Notes: generated by a model from the letters alone, not told the origin. DNA of 64,000 nucleotides from CAILZL01 sp050248275 (GCA_050248275.1 JBFWSR010000014.1:1-64000); one strand, 5' to 3'. Counted from the first letter of the stretch, positions 34,333 to 46,674 are shown. Program-made: numbers and translations.

Positions 34333-37300
34333 TCAGCGTCCCATGTTGCGCAAATCCAGCGTGAACGGAAAATCGGCGCTCGGTACATTCGGTGCGACAG
34401 ATACATTGCCCGGTGTGTGGCCGAGGCGGAAAAACCGCGCCAGACGCCGGCTTTCCGCCTCAAAGGAATTGACCGGAAACACCGCATAGTTGCGGCCGCC
34501 GGGGTGGGCCACATGGTATTGGCAACCGCCCAGCGAACGTCCCGCCCAGGTATCGATCAGGTCGAAGGTCAACGGGGAGTTCACGCCAATGGCCGGATGC
34601 AACGCCGAGGCAGGTTGCCAGGCGCGATAACGCACCCCCGCGACGAACTCGCCCACCGTGCCGGTCGGGCGCAGCGGCATCGCCTGGCCATTGCAGGCCA
34701 TGATGTACCGGTCCGGCGCCAGACCAGTGACCTTGACCTGCACCCGCTCCACCGAAGAATCCACATAGCGCACCGTGCCGGCCGCCATGCCTTCTTCGCC
34801 CATCACATGCCAGGGTTCGAGCGCATGCCGCAATTCGACGTCGATGCCGCGGGTGGCGTAGTCGCCATACTTGGGAAAACGGAATTCGAAATGCGGTGCA
34901 AACCAGTCGAACTCAAAACCATAACCGGCTTCGTTCATCTCCTGCATCACGTCGCGGAAATCCTGTTCGACGAAGTACGGCAGCATGAAGCGGTCATGCA
35001 ACTCAGTGCCCCAACGCGCCAGCCGCGCCGGTTCGTAGGGCTGTTTCCAGAAACGCGTCAGCAAGGCGCGGATCAGCAACTGCTGCGTCAGGCTCATGCG
35101 TGCATGCGGCGGCATTTCAAAGGCGCGCATTTCCACCAGTCCCAGCCGGCCGGTCGGGCCATCGGGCGAATACAGCTTGTCGATGCAGAACTCGGTGCGA
35201 TGCGTATTGCCGGTGACGTCGATCAACAGATTGCGCAGTGCGCGATCCACCAGCCATGGCGGCGCATCGACGCCGCGCTTCGGCAATTGCTTGAATGCCA
35301 GCTCCAGCTCATACAGCGAATCGTTGCGCGCTTCATCGACACGCGGCGCCTGTGAGGTCGGGCCGATGAACAGACCCGAGAACAGATACGACAGCGATGG
35401 ATGGTTGTGCCAGTAACTGATCAGGCTGCGCAGCAGATCAGGACGCCGCAGAAAGGGCGAATCCAGCGTCGTGGCGCCGCCCAGCGTGAAGTGGTTACCG
35501 CCGCCGGTACCGGTATGACGGCCATCGAGCATGAATTTCTCGGTGCTCAGCCGCGACAGATGCGCCGCTTCATACAGATGCGTGGTGCGTTCCACCATGT
35601 CGTCCCAACTGGCTGCGGGATGCACGTTCACTTCGATGACGCCCGGATCGGGCGTCACGCGGAAGTTGTTCAGGCGTTGATCGGACGGCGGTTCATAACC
35701 TTCCATGATCACCGGCAGTCCCAGACCTTCAGCCGTGGCCTCCACGGCGGCCACCAGTTCCAGATAGTTTTCCAGTTGCGGCATGGGCGGCATGAAGATG
35801 TACAGCACACCGTCACGCGGTTCGGCGCACATCGCCGTACGGGTGATCCAGGCCGCCGATTCCTGCATGGCAGGCTGCCGTGACGCCGTATTTTTCTGCC
35901 AGGCGGCATTCAATTCCGTCACATCGTTATCGGCAACATCATGCTCGCGCACCTGCTGACGAATCGCCGCATAAGCGGGCAACGGTGGCAGTGACAGCGA
36001 GGGATCGACTGGATGAATGTAAGGGAAATCAGCCTTGCTGACCCAAGGCTGCGAATCCAGCGGCAAACGATAACCCAGTGCCGAATCGCCGGGCACCAGA
36101 TAACAACGCTCGCTGCGCAGGAACCAGGAACCGCTCTGCCACTGGCGATTGACCGGATCGCGCGCAATCGGCAGTACATGACCGACCGCCTTGTCCAGAC
36201 CGTAGTCGAACACCTTCATCAGTCGTGCGCGTTCCAGCGGATCATCCACCTTGGAATCGAATGGATCGACATTGCCGGGCAACCGGCGCTCGCGCCACAG
36301 GTAATAAAAGACATCTTCGTAGGCCGGGAACACATGGCCGCCGGCCACACCCAGACGCCGCGCCACCTCGATCAGGAACCGCTTGGCCTTGAGTTCATCG
36401 ACGCCATAGTTGCGCCGCTCGTCGGCATACCACTGCGCATCGCGCCACAGCGGCTCGCCATCCTTGCGCCAGAAACAGTTCAGCGACCAGCGCGGCAACT
36501 GCTCGCCGGGATACCACTTGCCCTGGCCGAAATGCATCAGCCCCTGCGGCGCGTACCTGGCGCGCAGGCGATGAAACAGATCGGCGGCCAGCTTGCGTTT
36601 GGTGGGCCCCAGCGCCGTGATATTCCATTCCGCGCCATCGGGATCGTCGGCGGAGACAAAGGTGGGCTCGCCCCCCATGGTCAGACGGATATCGGCCTGG
36701 TTGATCTCCGCATCCAGCACATGACCGAGCTGTTCGATCTGCTGCCACTGGACATCGGTATAAGGCTTGGTGACGCGCGGCGCTTCCCAGATGCGCTGCA
36801 CCTGCATGTGATGTTCGAATTTGGCTTCGCACTTCTCGACCGCACCCGTGACCGGCGCCGCCGATGACGGCTCGGGACTGCAGGCCAGTGGGATATGGCC
36901 TTCACCGGCCAGCAGACCGGAAGTGGGGTCGAAACCGATCCAGCCGGCGCCCGGCAGATACACCTCGCACCAGGCATGCAGATCGGTGAAATCCTGCTCC
37001 GGTCCCGGCGGACCATCCAGCGATTTCACATCGGCCGTTAGTTGAATCAAATACCCCGAGACAAAGCGTGCCGCGAAGCCCAGATGGCGCAGCAGATGTA
37101 CCAGCAAGGCAGCCGAGTCGCGGCAGGAACCCGATCCCTTGAGCAGCGTTTCGTCAGGCGTCTGTACACCAGGCTCAAGGCGGATCAGATAACGCACGTC
37201 CTGCGCCAGTTTGCGATTGAGTTCCACCAGAAAATCAATGGTGCGCCTTGGTGTGCGATCCACCTTGGCCAGGTAGTCCGCCACCAACGGCGTGACCGGC

Positions 37301-37662
37301 GGTTTTACAAAATAAGAGACCAGTTCGCGACGTTCATCCTGCTGATACTTGAACGGAAACTGCTCGGCATGCGGCGCCAGGAAAAAATCGAACGGATTCA
37401 GCACCGCCATCTCGGCCACCAGATCCACCTCGATGCGGAAGTGATCGGTCTTGTCCGGGAAATTCAGCCGCGCCAGATAGTTCGACTGCGCATCCTGCTG
37501 CCAGTTGATGAAATGCTGCTCCGGTGTGATGCGTAACGAATAAGACAGAATCCGTGTCCGGCAATGCGGCGCCGGCCGCAGACGCACCACCTGCGGTCCA
37601 AGACTGACGCGGCGGTCATAACGATAATCCGTCACATGATTCAGAGCGACATGAATGGACAC
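34333..37662 (-). CDS. Transglutaminase plus DUF2126 large protein
   Basis: The product is 1109 aa from GTG 37662 with AAAGGAG five bases upstream. The N-terminal (1-90) is the bacterial transglutaminase N domain. The core (about 160-260) has Cys180 in GSGSCRDSAALL, His229 in DLHAWCEVYL and Asp245 in WIGFDPTSG. From about 310 the long DUF2126 region begins: IRLTMGGEPTFVSADDPDG, then FGQGKWYPGEQLPRWSL, and IEVNVHPAASWDDMVERT further on. DUF2126 looks like a divergent amidoligase-type domain. This is the first gene of the system: 45 bp separate it from the ATP-grasp gene. Its function is not established experimentally to my knowledge. Confidence 0.92.
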   Translation of the reverse strand: MSIHVALNHVTDYRYDRRVSLGPQVVRLRPAPHCRTRILSYSLRITPEQHFINWQQDAQSNYLARLNFPDKTDHFRIEVDLVAEMAVLNPFDFFLAPHAEQFPFKYQQDERRELVSYFVKPPVTPLVADYLAKVDRTPRRTIDFLVELNRKLAQDVRYLIRLEPGVQTPDETLLKGSGSCRDSAALLVHLLRHLGFAARFVSGYLIQLTADVKSLDGPPGPEQDFTDLHAWCEVYLPGAGWIGFDPTSGLLAGEGHIPLACSPEPSSAAPVTGAVEKCEAKFEHHMQVQRIWEAPRVTKPYTDVQWQQIEQLGHVLDAEINQADIRLTMGGEPTFVSADDPDGAEWNITALGPTKRKLAADLFHRLRARYAPQGLMHFGQGKWYPGEQLPRWSLNCFWRKDGEPLWRDAQWYADERRNYGVDELKAKRFLIEVARRLGVAGGHVFPAYEDVFYYLWRERRLPGNVDPFDSKVDDPLERARLMKVFDYGLDKAVGHVLPIARDPVNRQWQSGSWFLRSERCYLVPGDSALGYRLPLDSQPWVSKADFPYIHPVDPSLSLPPLPAYAAIRQQVREHDVADNDVTELNAAWQKNTASRQPAMQESAAWITRTAMCAEPRDGVLYIFMPPMPQLENYLELVAAVEATAEGLGLPVIMEGYEPPSDQRLNNFRVTPDPGVIEVNVHPAASWDDMVERTTHLYEAAHLSRLSTEKFMLDGRHTGTGGGNHFTLGGATTLDSPFLRRPDLLRSLISYWHNHPSLSYLFSGLFIGPTSQAPRVDEARNDSLYELELAFKQLPKRGVDAPPWLVDRALRNLLIDVTGNTHRTEFCIDKLYSPDGPTGRLGLVEMRAFEMPPHARMSLTQQLLIRALLTRFWKQPYEPARLARWGTELHDRFMLPYFVEQDFRDVMQEMNEAGYGFEFDWFAPHFEFRFPKYGDYATRGIDVELRHALEPWHVMGEEGMAAGTVRYVDSSVERVQVKVTGLAPDRYIMACNGQAMPLRPTGTVGEFVAGVRYRAWQPASALHPAIGVNSPLTFDLIDTWAGRSLGGCQYHVAHPGGRNYAVFPVNSFEAESRRLARFFRLGHTPGNVSVAPNVPSADFPFTLDLRNMGR

Positions 37663-37916
37663 AGGACTCCTTTGGCGGAATGCAGGCAGATTTCAGCCGA
37701 TGATTACCCTGCACAATGCAAGAGCCGGTCCATACACGCAAGTACTGGCTTGCAGGTGCGCAAGCGCACTGCGCAAGTGCGGCAACCACGGCATGCTGCA
37801 CCAGCCATGCCCATCAGCACCGTAGATTGGACTGCACTGCGTTCAGCCCAACTCACGACCTGATGGCCTCGGTCTTCGCTGTGGAATGGATGTTGAGCCG
37901 GATCAATTACGGCATT
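37663..37916. other. Short spacer with a small hairpin
   Basis: This spacer lies between the chemoreceptor stop and the start of the DUF2126 gene, so it should hold the promoter of the ATP-grasp directon. Only a small hairpin GTGCG-CAAG-CGCAC at 37756-37769, with a degenerate copy next to it, and the ribosome site near 37667 were recognised. Confidence 0.35.
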
Positions 37917-39596
37917 CTAGAAACCGCTCGCATGCATCAGAGGTCGCTCATCTGCTGACACCGGCTGCCTGTCCTTGCCATGCCGTTCAGTAAAATAACT
38001 CACCGCTGATGGACTGGCTGCCCGTTCACCGCCGAAGGCGGAAATGGCGGTGCGTACCTGCTGCGACTGATGATCCAGTTGTGTGGTGATTTCCATTACC
38101 TGCTGCGCCATGGCCGCATCGTTCTGCGTGATCTGATCCATATGGATCACAGCCTGATTGATCTGATCGATCCCCTTGCTCTGTTCCACGCTGGCATTGC
38201 GGATATCCTCCATGATCTGCGTGACGCCCTGCACGGCCTTGACCACTTCCTGCATGGTGGCTTCAGCCTGGCTGGCAAGTACCGCACCCTGTTTGACCGT
38301 TTCCTGCGAATGGCTGATCAGATCGCGTATCTCGTGCGCCGCGGTCGCGGAACGCTGCGCCAGACTGCGCACTTCCTGCGCCACTACTGCAAAGCCGCGT
38401 CCCTGCTCGCCGGCGCGCGCCGCTTCCACGGCTGCATTCAGGGCAAGCAGATTGGTCTGGAAAGCAATCTCGTCGATCAAGGTAACGATCTCGGCAATCT
38501 GCCGTGAAGAATTGGAAATGCTCCCCATGGCCTTGGCCACGGCGCCCACCACCTCACAGCCATCTGCCGTCACCTGTGAGGCATTGGCAGCCAGATCGCT
38601 GGCTTCGGCAGCATGTTGAGTGTTGCGCTGCACGGTGGCGGTCAGTTCTTCAAGCGAAGCTGCCGTTTGCTCCAGACCGGCGGCATGCTGATTGGAACGC
38701 TGCGCCAGCTCGGCATTGGCCGAAACGATGCGCCGAGTTCCCTGCAGCAGTTCATCGGCGGACATTTCCGAGTCACGCACCACACCCGTCACCTTGGTGC
38801 TGAGCTGCTGCAACGCCTGCGTCACTTGCTGTACTTCCGGATCGCCACGGGCGACAAAACGCGTATGTATATCTCCCGCCACCAGGCGCAAGGCGGCGGC
38901 CGACAACCTGCGCATGGGCGTCACCACGCGAGTGTGTACATAGGTCAGATTGGCCAGCGCGATGGCGCAACCCAGCAGATTGGCGCTGAGCAACCAGCGC
39001 AATGCGGCGGCCGACAACCGGCCGTCGCTGAACAGACATAGCAGAGCCATGCCGGCGAATAATGCCATCAACGAACCCAGCACCAGCCAGGTACCGGTGC
39101 TCAACGGCAGGTGCGTCATGGCTTTCAGACGCCCGCTCAGGCTGGTATCCACCAGCACACCGCCATGCAATTTCAGATGTTGCATATGGCCCGCATTCAT
39201 TGCCTGATACAAACTTTCCGCCTGCTGGATTTCCTGTGGCTGGGCCTTGACGCGCACTGACATGTAGCCGACCACCCGGCCGCGTTCATCCATTGGAGTG
39301 ACATTGGCGCGTACCCAGTAAAAACCGCCGTTCTTGCGCCGGTTTTTGACTATGCCGCTCCAAGGTTTGCCCGACTGAATGGTATGCCACAAGTCTGCAA
39401 ACGCTGCTACCGGCATATCGGGATGGCGCACGAGATTCTGTGGCTGGCCCAGACATTCCTCCAGCTCAAACCCGCTGCTGCGCACGAAACCCTGGTTGGC
39501 GTAGGTGATGCGACCACTGGTGTCGGTATGCGTGATGATGACTTCATCATCAGGCAGAACATATTCTTCATCGTTGACCGGTTGATTGTTGCGCAT
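37917..39596 (-). CDS. Aer-like PAS methyl-accepting chemotaxis protein
   Basis: The product is 559 aa. An N-terminal PAS domain (about 15-115) reads TDTSGRITYANQGFVRSSGF, LVRHPDMPVAAFADLW and NGGFYWVRANVTP, as in Aer redox sensors that bind FAD. Two hydrophobic segments (about 165-190 and 200-222) form a short hairpin membrane anchor with no periplasmic domain. A HAMP-like segment (VVTPMRRLSAAA) and the signalling domain follow, with the conserved tip IDEIAFQTNLLALNAAVEAA (about 395-414). There is no C-terminal CheR pentapeptide. Expected role: aerotaxis or energy taxis via CheW/CheA, none of which are in the window. A sigma-28 promoter precedes it. Confidence 0.94.
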   Translation of the reverse strand: MRNNQPVNDEEYVLPDDEVIITHTDTSGRITYANQGFVRSSGFELEECLGQPQNLVRHPDMPVAAFADLWHTIQSGKPWSGIVKNRRKNGGFYWVRANVTPMDERGRVVGYMSVRVKAQPQEIQQAESLYQAMNAGHMQHLKLHGGVLVDTSLSGRLKAMTHLPLSTGTWLVLGSLMALFAGMALLCLFSDGRLSAAALRWLLSANLLGCAIALANLTYVHTRVVTPMRRLSAAALRLVAGDIHTRFVARGDPEVQQVTQALQQLSTKVTGVVRDSEMSADELLQGTRRIVSANAELAQRSNQHAAGLEQTAASLEELTATVQRNTQHAAEASDLAANASQVTADGCEVVGAVAKAMGSISNSSRQIAEIVTLIDEIAFQTNLLALNAAVEAARAGEQGRGFAVVAQEVRSLAQRSATAAHEIRDLISHSQETVKQGAVLASQAEATMQEVVKAVQGVTQIMEDIRNASVEQSKGIDQINQAVIHMDQITQNDAAMAQQVMEITTQLDHQSQQVRTAISAFGGERAASPSAVSYFTERHGKDRQPVSADERPLMHASGF

Positions 39597-39641
39597 GTGA
39601 GAAGGCTTCCTGATGCCGGATGGATGTGTACTACCCGCGTC

Positions 39642-39668
39642 ACATCGGCGACCATTACATCAACTTTA
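39642..39668 (-). promoter_or_regulatory. Sigma-28 (FliA) promoter for the chemoreceptor gene
   Basis: On the minus strand TAAAGTTG (39668-39661), an 11-base spacer and GCCGATGT (39649-39642) match the flagellar consensus TAAAGTTT-N11-GCCGATAA at 13 of 16 positions with exact spacing. The start of transcription would be about 40 bases before the ATG at 39596. Confidence 0.85.
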
Positions 39669-39752
39669 GTCCGGGAAACCCTCAATACTTCTGCACGTAG
39701 TTGGCCGCTATCTTTTGTGGCTCCATCTTTGTGCATTTCCAGGAGGCACCGT

Positions 39753-40019
39753 ATGCAACAGCACCATGCGAGTGCAATCACGCAATACATGATTGACAGC
39801 TATGCCAGTGATTTCAGCAATGCCCTGCGACAGGCCGGCGACGAATTGGGTTTGCCGGACTATTACCAGCCGTGCGTGCGGCCGTTGTTCAATATGCCAG
39901 TGCAACAGTGGCCGATGTGTTGCGGCGGTCGTTGCGATCCCTGCGCACAGAAGTTGACTGCCGTAGCCTGCCGGGTCTGTGAATTACTGCAAATAGAGAA
40001 GGATAAACTGGGAACCTGA
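39753..40019 (+). CDS. Small Cys-rich protein of unknown function
   Basis: The product is 88 aa with a full AGGAGG (39741-39746) six bases before ATG 39753, which makes translation convincing. The N-terminal half is helical and acidic. The second half contains seven cysteines in total at 41, 56, 57, 61, 64, 73 and 76, in the arrangement CC-x3-C-x2-C-x8-C-x2-C. This looks like a zinc or Fe-S binding site, or a disulfide cluster. No signal peptide is visible. It is divergent from the chemoreceptor gene and converges with the zinc-ribbon gene. I do not recognise the family. Confidence 0.7.
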   Translation: MQQHHASAITQYMIDSYASDFSNALRQAGDELGLPDYYQPCVRPLFNMPVQQWPMCCGGRCDPCAQKLTAVACRVCELLQIEKDKLGT

Positions 40020-40034
40020 AATCGCGCAGCGCAC

Positions 40035-40397
40035 CTATCCCACTGTCGGCTTGTTGGTCTTGAACACTTCCATGCTGAGCGACACGCTGCGTTCATCGCC
40101 GGAATGCAGCGCGCCTACGGCCACCACCTGACGATTGATTTCCTCGCCGCGTTCGTTGCGCACTGAAATCACCAGCGAATATTCCCAGGGGGGTTCATTG
40201 GCGGGATGACGCACCGTGCCGGACACCTTGAGTGCATTGAAACTCGTGACCGTGCGTACCGGCTGCTGACCGGGATTGAATTGCAGATGATGCTGGCAGG
40301 CCGGGCAGACGGTGGCGCTGTCCAGAATGGTGGACTTGCAATGCGGGCAGACGCGCGTCTTGCCCGCATTGCTGCTGAGAGTGCGGCCCGGTAACAA
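40035..40397 (-). CDS. Zinc-ribbon protein of unknown function
   Basis: The product is 120 aa. A rubredoxin-like zinc ribbon at the N-terminus has CPHC (C17, C20) and CPAC (C31, C34). An Ig-like or beta-sandwich C-terminal half follows, with VRHPANEPPWEYSLVISVRNERGEEINRQ (about 62-90). It lies 26 bp downstream of the bactofilin gene on the same strand. The pair suggests a cell-shape or envelope-associated cytoskeletal function, but that is inference from position. No catalytic motif is visible. Confidence 0.7.
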   Translation of the reverse strand: MLPGRTLSSNAGKTRVCPHCKSTILDSATVCPACQHHLQFNPGQQPVRTVTSFNALKVSGTVRHPANEPPWEYSLVISVRNERGEEINRQVVAVGALHSGDERSVSLSMEVFKTNKPTVG

Positions 40398-40423
40398 GTG
40401 AGCTCCTTATCAGCCGGCGCCAA

Positions 40424-40912
40424 CTAGAGGGGCTTGTCGTTCCAGCCAAACTCGGCTCTGCCGCGCATGCGCGAACCGGCGGCCACTGTCAGCGAGCCCG
40501 CCTTGAGATCGCCATTCAACAGCCCCGTGGTCAGCAACTCGACGCGGGTGCTGGCATCGACATTGCCATCCAGCTGACCGGCGATGATCACCACCTCGGC
40601 CTTGACCTCACCCGTCACCTGCGCGCCCTGCTCGATAGTGACATTACCCTGCACATGAACGTCGCCCTTGAAGCGTCCGGCAATGCGCACATGACCCGCA
40701 CCTTCGATCTTGCCTTCGATGGTCAGCTCGGCCGACAGCACCGACTCCTTGAGCGCGGCACGGGCGGGAGTGGACGTTGGCGCAGCAGGAGCAGGAGTGG
40801 CCATCTCCCGGTTCACTGGCGCCGGCGCCGGTGCCGGGGTCATAACTTTCTCGGCTTCACGCGGTTTGGTTTCCATAGCGGAATCTTTACCAGCGGTATC
40901 TCTGAACAACAT
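40424..40912 (-). CDS. Bactofilin (polymer-forming cytoskeletal protein)
   Basis: The product is 162 aa from ATG 40912 with GGAGGGG six bases upstream. A disordered N-terminal tail rich in Ala and Pro (about 25-52) precedes the bactofilin beta-helix (about 58-150), with its repeated short strands: LTIEGKIEGAGHVRIAGRF, GDVHVQGNVTIEQGAQVTGE and VEVVIIAGQLDGNVDAS-like turns. Bactofilins assemble nucleotide-free filaments at the membrane and organise cell-wall, stalk or motility machinery. It forms a two-gene unit with the zinc-ribbon protein. It has a short C-terminal tail (WNDKPL). Confidence 0.88.
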   Translation of the reverse strand: MLFRDTAGKDSAMETKPREAEKVMTPAPAPAPVNREMATPAPAAPTSTPARAALKESVLSAELTIEGKIEGAGHVRIAGRFKGDVHVQGNVTIEQGAQVTGEVKAEVVIIAGQLDGNVDASTRVELLTTGLLNGDLKAGSLTVAAGSRMRGRAEFGWNDKPL

Positions 40913-41019
40913 CTCAGACCCCTCCGTTTACATTGAAATGGACACTCGAAGTCGCTACTAGAGCGCGTTCGTCGCACCATGTCAAAGCCTGTCGGTGCAG
41001 CAAGACAGCTGTCAATCGT

Positions 41020-44733
<3,714 letters not shown>

Positions 44734-44746
44734 GTCTCAATCTCAC

Positions 44747-44810
44747 GTAGGCTGGATGCCTCACCCAGCTGTTTGAATCTGTCTGATGCTGGGTGGGGCG
44801 CCCAGCCTGC
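44747..44810. repeat. Long hairpin between metF and metH
   Basis: A 23-base arm (44747-44769, starting GTAGGCTGG) is nearly complementary to 44788-44810 (ending CCAGCCTGC). All four mismatches are transitions, and the loop is 18 bases. It fills most of the metF-metH spacer. It may be an interspersed repeat with a transcript-processing effect. No T-run is adjacent. Confidence 0.6.
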
Positions 44811-44812
44811 GG

Positions 44813-45709
44813 TCAGACTGCCGAACGAATGCCCAGAGCATGACAAATGGCAAAGGTCAGCTCGGAGCGATTCAAGGTATAGAAATGGAATTCGTGGATG
44901 CCATGCTGTTGCAGCTTCTGCACCTGTTCGATGGCGAAAGCAAACGAAATCATTTGCCGCGTGGACGCATCGTCGTCAATGCCGGCAAAACGCGCCGCCA
45001 ACCAGTCCGGCACTGCCGCACCACAACGCTGTGCGAACCGCTGCATCTGCGGGAAACGCGTGATCGGCAGGATGCCGGGCACGATGCTGGCTGTGATGCC
45101 GGCCGCCACACAGCGATCGCGAAAACGCAGATAGGTGTCGGTGTCGAAAAAAAACTGCGTGATGGCGCGCGTGGCTCCGGCATCGATCTTGGCCTTGAGA
45201 CAATCCAGATCGAACTGCGGGCTGGGCGCTTCAGGATGCGTTTCAGGATAGGCCGCGACGGACAATTCGAAATCGGCCACGCTTTTCAGACCCTTCACTA
45301 AATCCACGGCATAGGCAAAGCCATCGTCGCGAGCCGTGAATTTCTCGCCCGGCGGCGGATCGCCACGCAACGCCACCAGATGACGAATGCCCTGCGACCA
45401 ATAGTTGCCGGCAATCTCCAGCACTTCGGCGCGGCTGGCATTGACGCAGGTCAGGTGCGGCACGGGCATCAGCGGTGTTTCCTGCAGAATGCGCGTCACC
45501 ACATTGTGGGTGCGTTCGCGCGTTGAACCATCAGCGCCATAAGTCACGGAGACGAAACGCGGCCGCAACGGCGCCAGCCGCTGAATGGATTCCCACAGCG
45601 TGGCTTCCATCTTTTCATCATTGGGTGGAAAAAATTCGAACGAGACCTGCACCGGCGCAGTGATCTTCGCCAGTGAATTGCCGAGGCGTTCTTTGATTTG
45701 TTCGGTCAT
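44813..45709 (-). CDS. metF: 5,10-methylenetetrahydrofolate reductase
   Basis: The product is 298 aa, the standard bacterial size. It reduces methylene-THF to methyl-THF using NADH and FAD, supplying MetH. TIM-barrel features seen are QVSFEFFPPNDEKME (with the catalytic Glu), FVSVTYGADGSTRERT, HLTCVNASRAEVLEIA, VALRGDPP, FELSVAAYPETHPEAP and AITQFFFDTDTYLRF. It lies between the ArsR-methyltransferase gene (46 bp upstream) and metH. All three are on the minus strand, so control by the ArsR protein is plausible. Confidence 0.96.
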   Translation of the reverse strand: MTEQIKERLGNSLAKITAPVQVSFEFFPPNDEKMEATLWESIQRLAPLRPRFVSVTYGADGSTRERTHNVVTRILQETPLMPVPHLTCVNASRAEVLEIAGNYWSQGIRHLVALRGDPPPGEKFTARDDGFAYAVDLVKGLKSVADFELSVAAYPETHPEAPSPQFDLDCLKAKIDAGATRAITQFFFDTDTYLRFRDRCVAAGITASIVPGILPITRFPQMQRFAQRCGAAVPDWLAARFAGIDDDASTRQMISFAFAIEQVQKLQQHGIHEFHFYTLNRSELTFAICHALGIRSAV

Positions 45710-45755
45710 GAAAATTCCAATCCATTCAAAACTTCAAAAAGAAAACCGGCTCATC

Positions 45756-46667
45756 TCAACTGCGCCGTCCCAACCCCAGCACCAGTTGCTTGTCGTCGGC
45801 GCGCAGCGCCTTGGTCCTGCACGCCTGCATGCCCACACGTTCCAGCCAGCGACGCAGCAATGCCTGCGGCTTGTCGGTCGCCAGTTCCGCAAGACGTTCG
45901 CTGTCTTCAACAATGATGATGCGGCCATCCCGACGCAGCACGCGCGCCGCTTCACGCAGCGCCTGTCCCGGCTGTTCGGCGGTGGACAGCACATGATCGA
46001 AACTCACGGCATCGAAGCTGTCGGCCGCAAACGGCAGCTCGTACATGTCGCCGCGCTTGAACACACAATGATTCAGGCCTGCGCCATGCACCCTGGCGCG
46101 CGCCACACGCAATGCCTGCGTGGACATGTCCAGTCCCACCGCATGCGTGGCGCGGCCGCCCAGCACGCGCAGCATGCTGCCGCTGCCGGTGCCGATGTCA
46201 AGCAGCTCACCCAGAGAATCGCCGCCTACTTCCTTCAACACCGCGTTGACCAGTTGCGCATTGTTGTAGGTGGATTCGGCGGAACGCCGCACGTCCTCCC
46301 ACTGCGCACTGGCGCTGCGCACGCGCTGCTCCTGCACCCGCGCCAACTGCCGACGATCCGCCTGCAACATGGCATCGGCATGATCCAGATGCGCCAGCAC
46401 CTGCGCCACCAGCACAGCCGCTTCGGTGCCATTGGTCAGCCGGTAATAAATGCGCTGCTCCTCGCGAAACCGCTCCAGCGCGGCGACATCGCTGAGCAGT
46501 TTCAAGTGCCGGGAAATGCGCGGCTGGCTCTGGCCCAGCACCTCGGCAATCTCGCCCACCGTCAGCTCGCCCTGGCTCAGCAGGGCCAGCAGACGACAAC
46601 GCGTCGGCTCGGCGAGCGCGCGCAGCAGCTCGATGGCGGGATTGAATTGGAGGGTGGTGCCGGTCAC
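45756..46667 (-). CDS. ArsR-type regulator fused to SAM-dependent methyltransferase domain
   Basis: The product is 303 aa from GTG 46667. The N-terminal 95 residues are an ArsR winged helix: ALAEPTRCRLLALLSQGELTV and the recognition helix QSQPRISRHLKLL. The C-terminal (about 135-300) is a class I methyltransferase fold with LLDIGTGSGSMLRVLG (motif I, about 155-170), AVGLDMSTQALRVA, and SFDAVSFDHVLS. No metal-binding cysteines of the ELCVCDL type are present, so it is not a metal sensor. ArsR-type SahR regulators are known to sense S-adenosylhomocysteine and control methionine genes. The attached methyltransferase fold could bind SAM/SAH here. There is no ribosome site, and the promoter repeats are almost at the start codon. 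Confidence 0.88.
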   Translation of the reverse strand: MTGTTLQFNPAIELLRALAEPTRCRLLALLSQGELTVGEIAEVLGQSQPRISRHLKLLSDVAALERFREEQRIYYRLTNGTEAAVLVAQVLAHLDHADAMLQADRRQLARVQEQRVRSASAQWEDVRRSAESTYNNAQLVNAVLKEVGGDSLGELLDIGTGSGSMLRVLGGRATHAVGLDMSTQALRVARARVHGAGLNHCVFKRGDMYELPFAADSFDAVSFDHVLSTAEQPGQALREAARVLRRDGRIIIVEDSERLAELATDKPQALLRRWLERVGMQACRTKALRADDKQLVLGLGRRS

Positions 46668-46674
46668 TTGCGCT

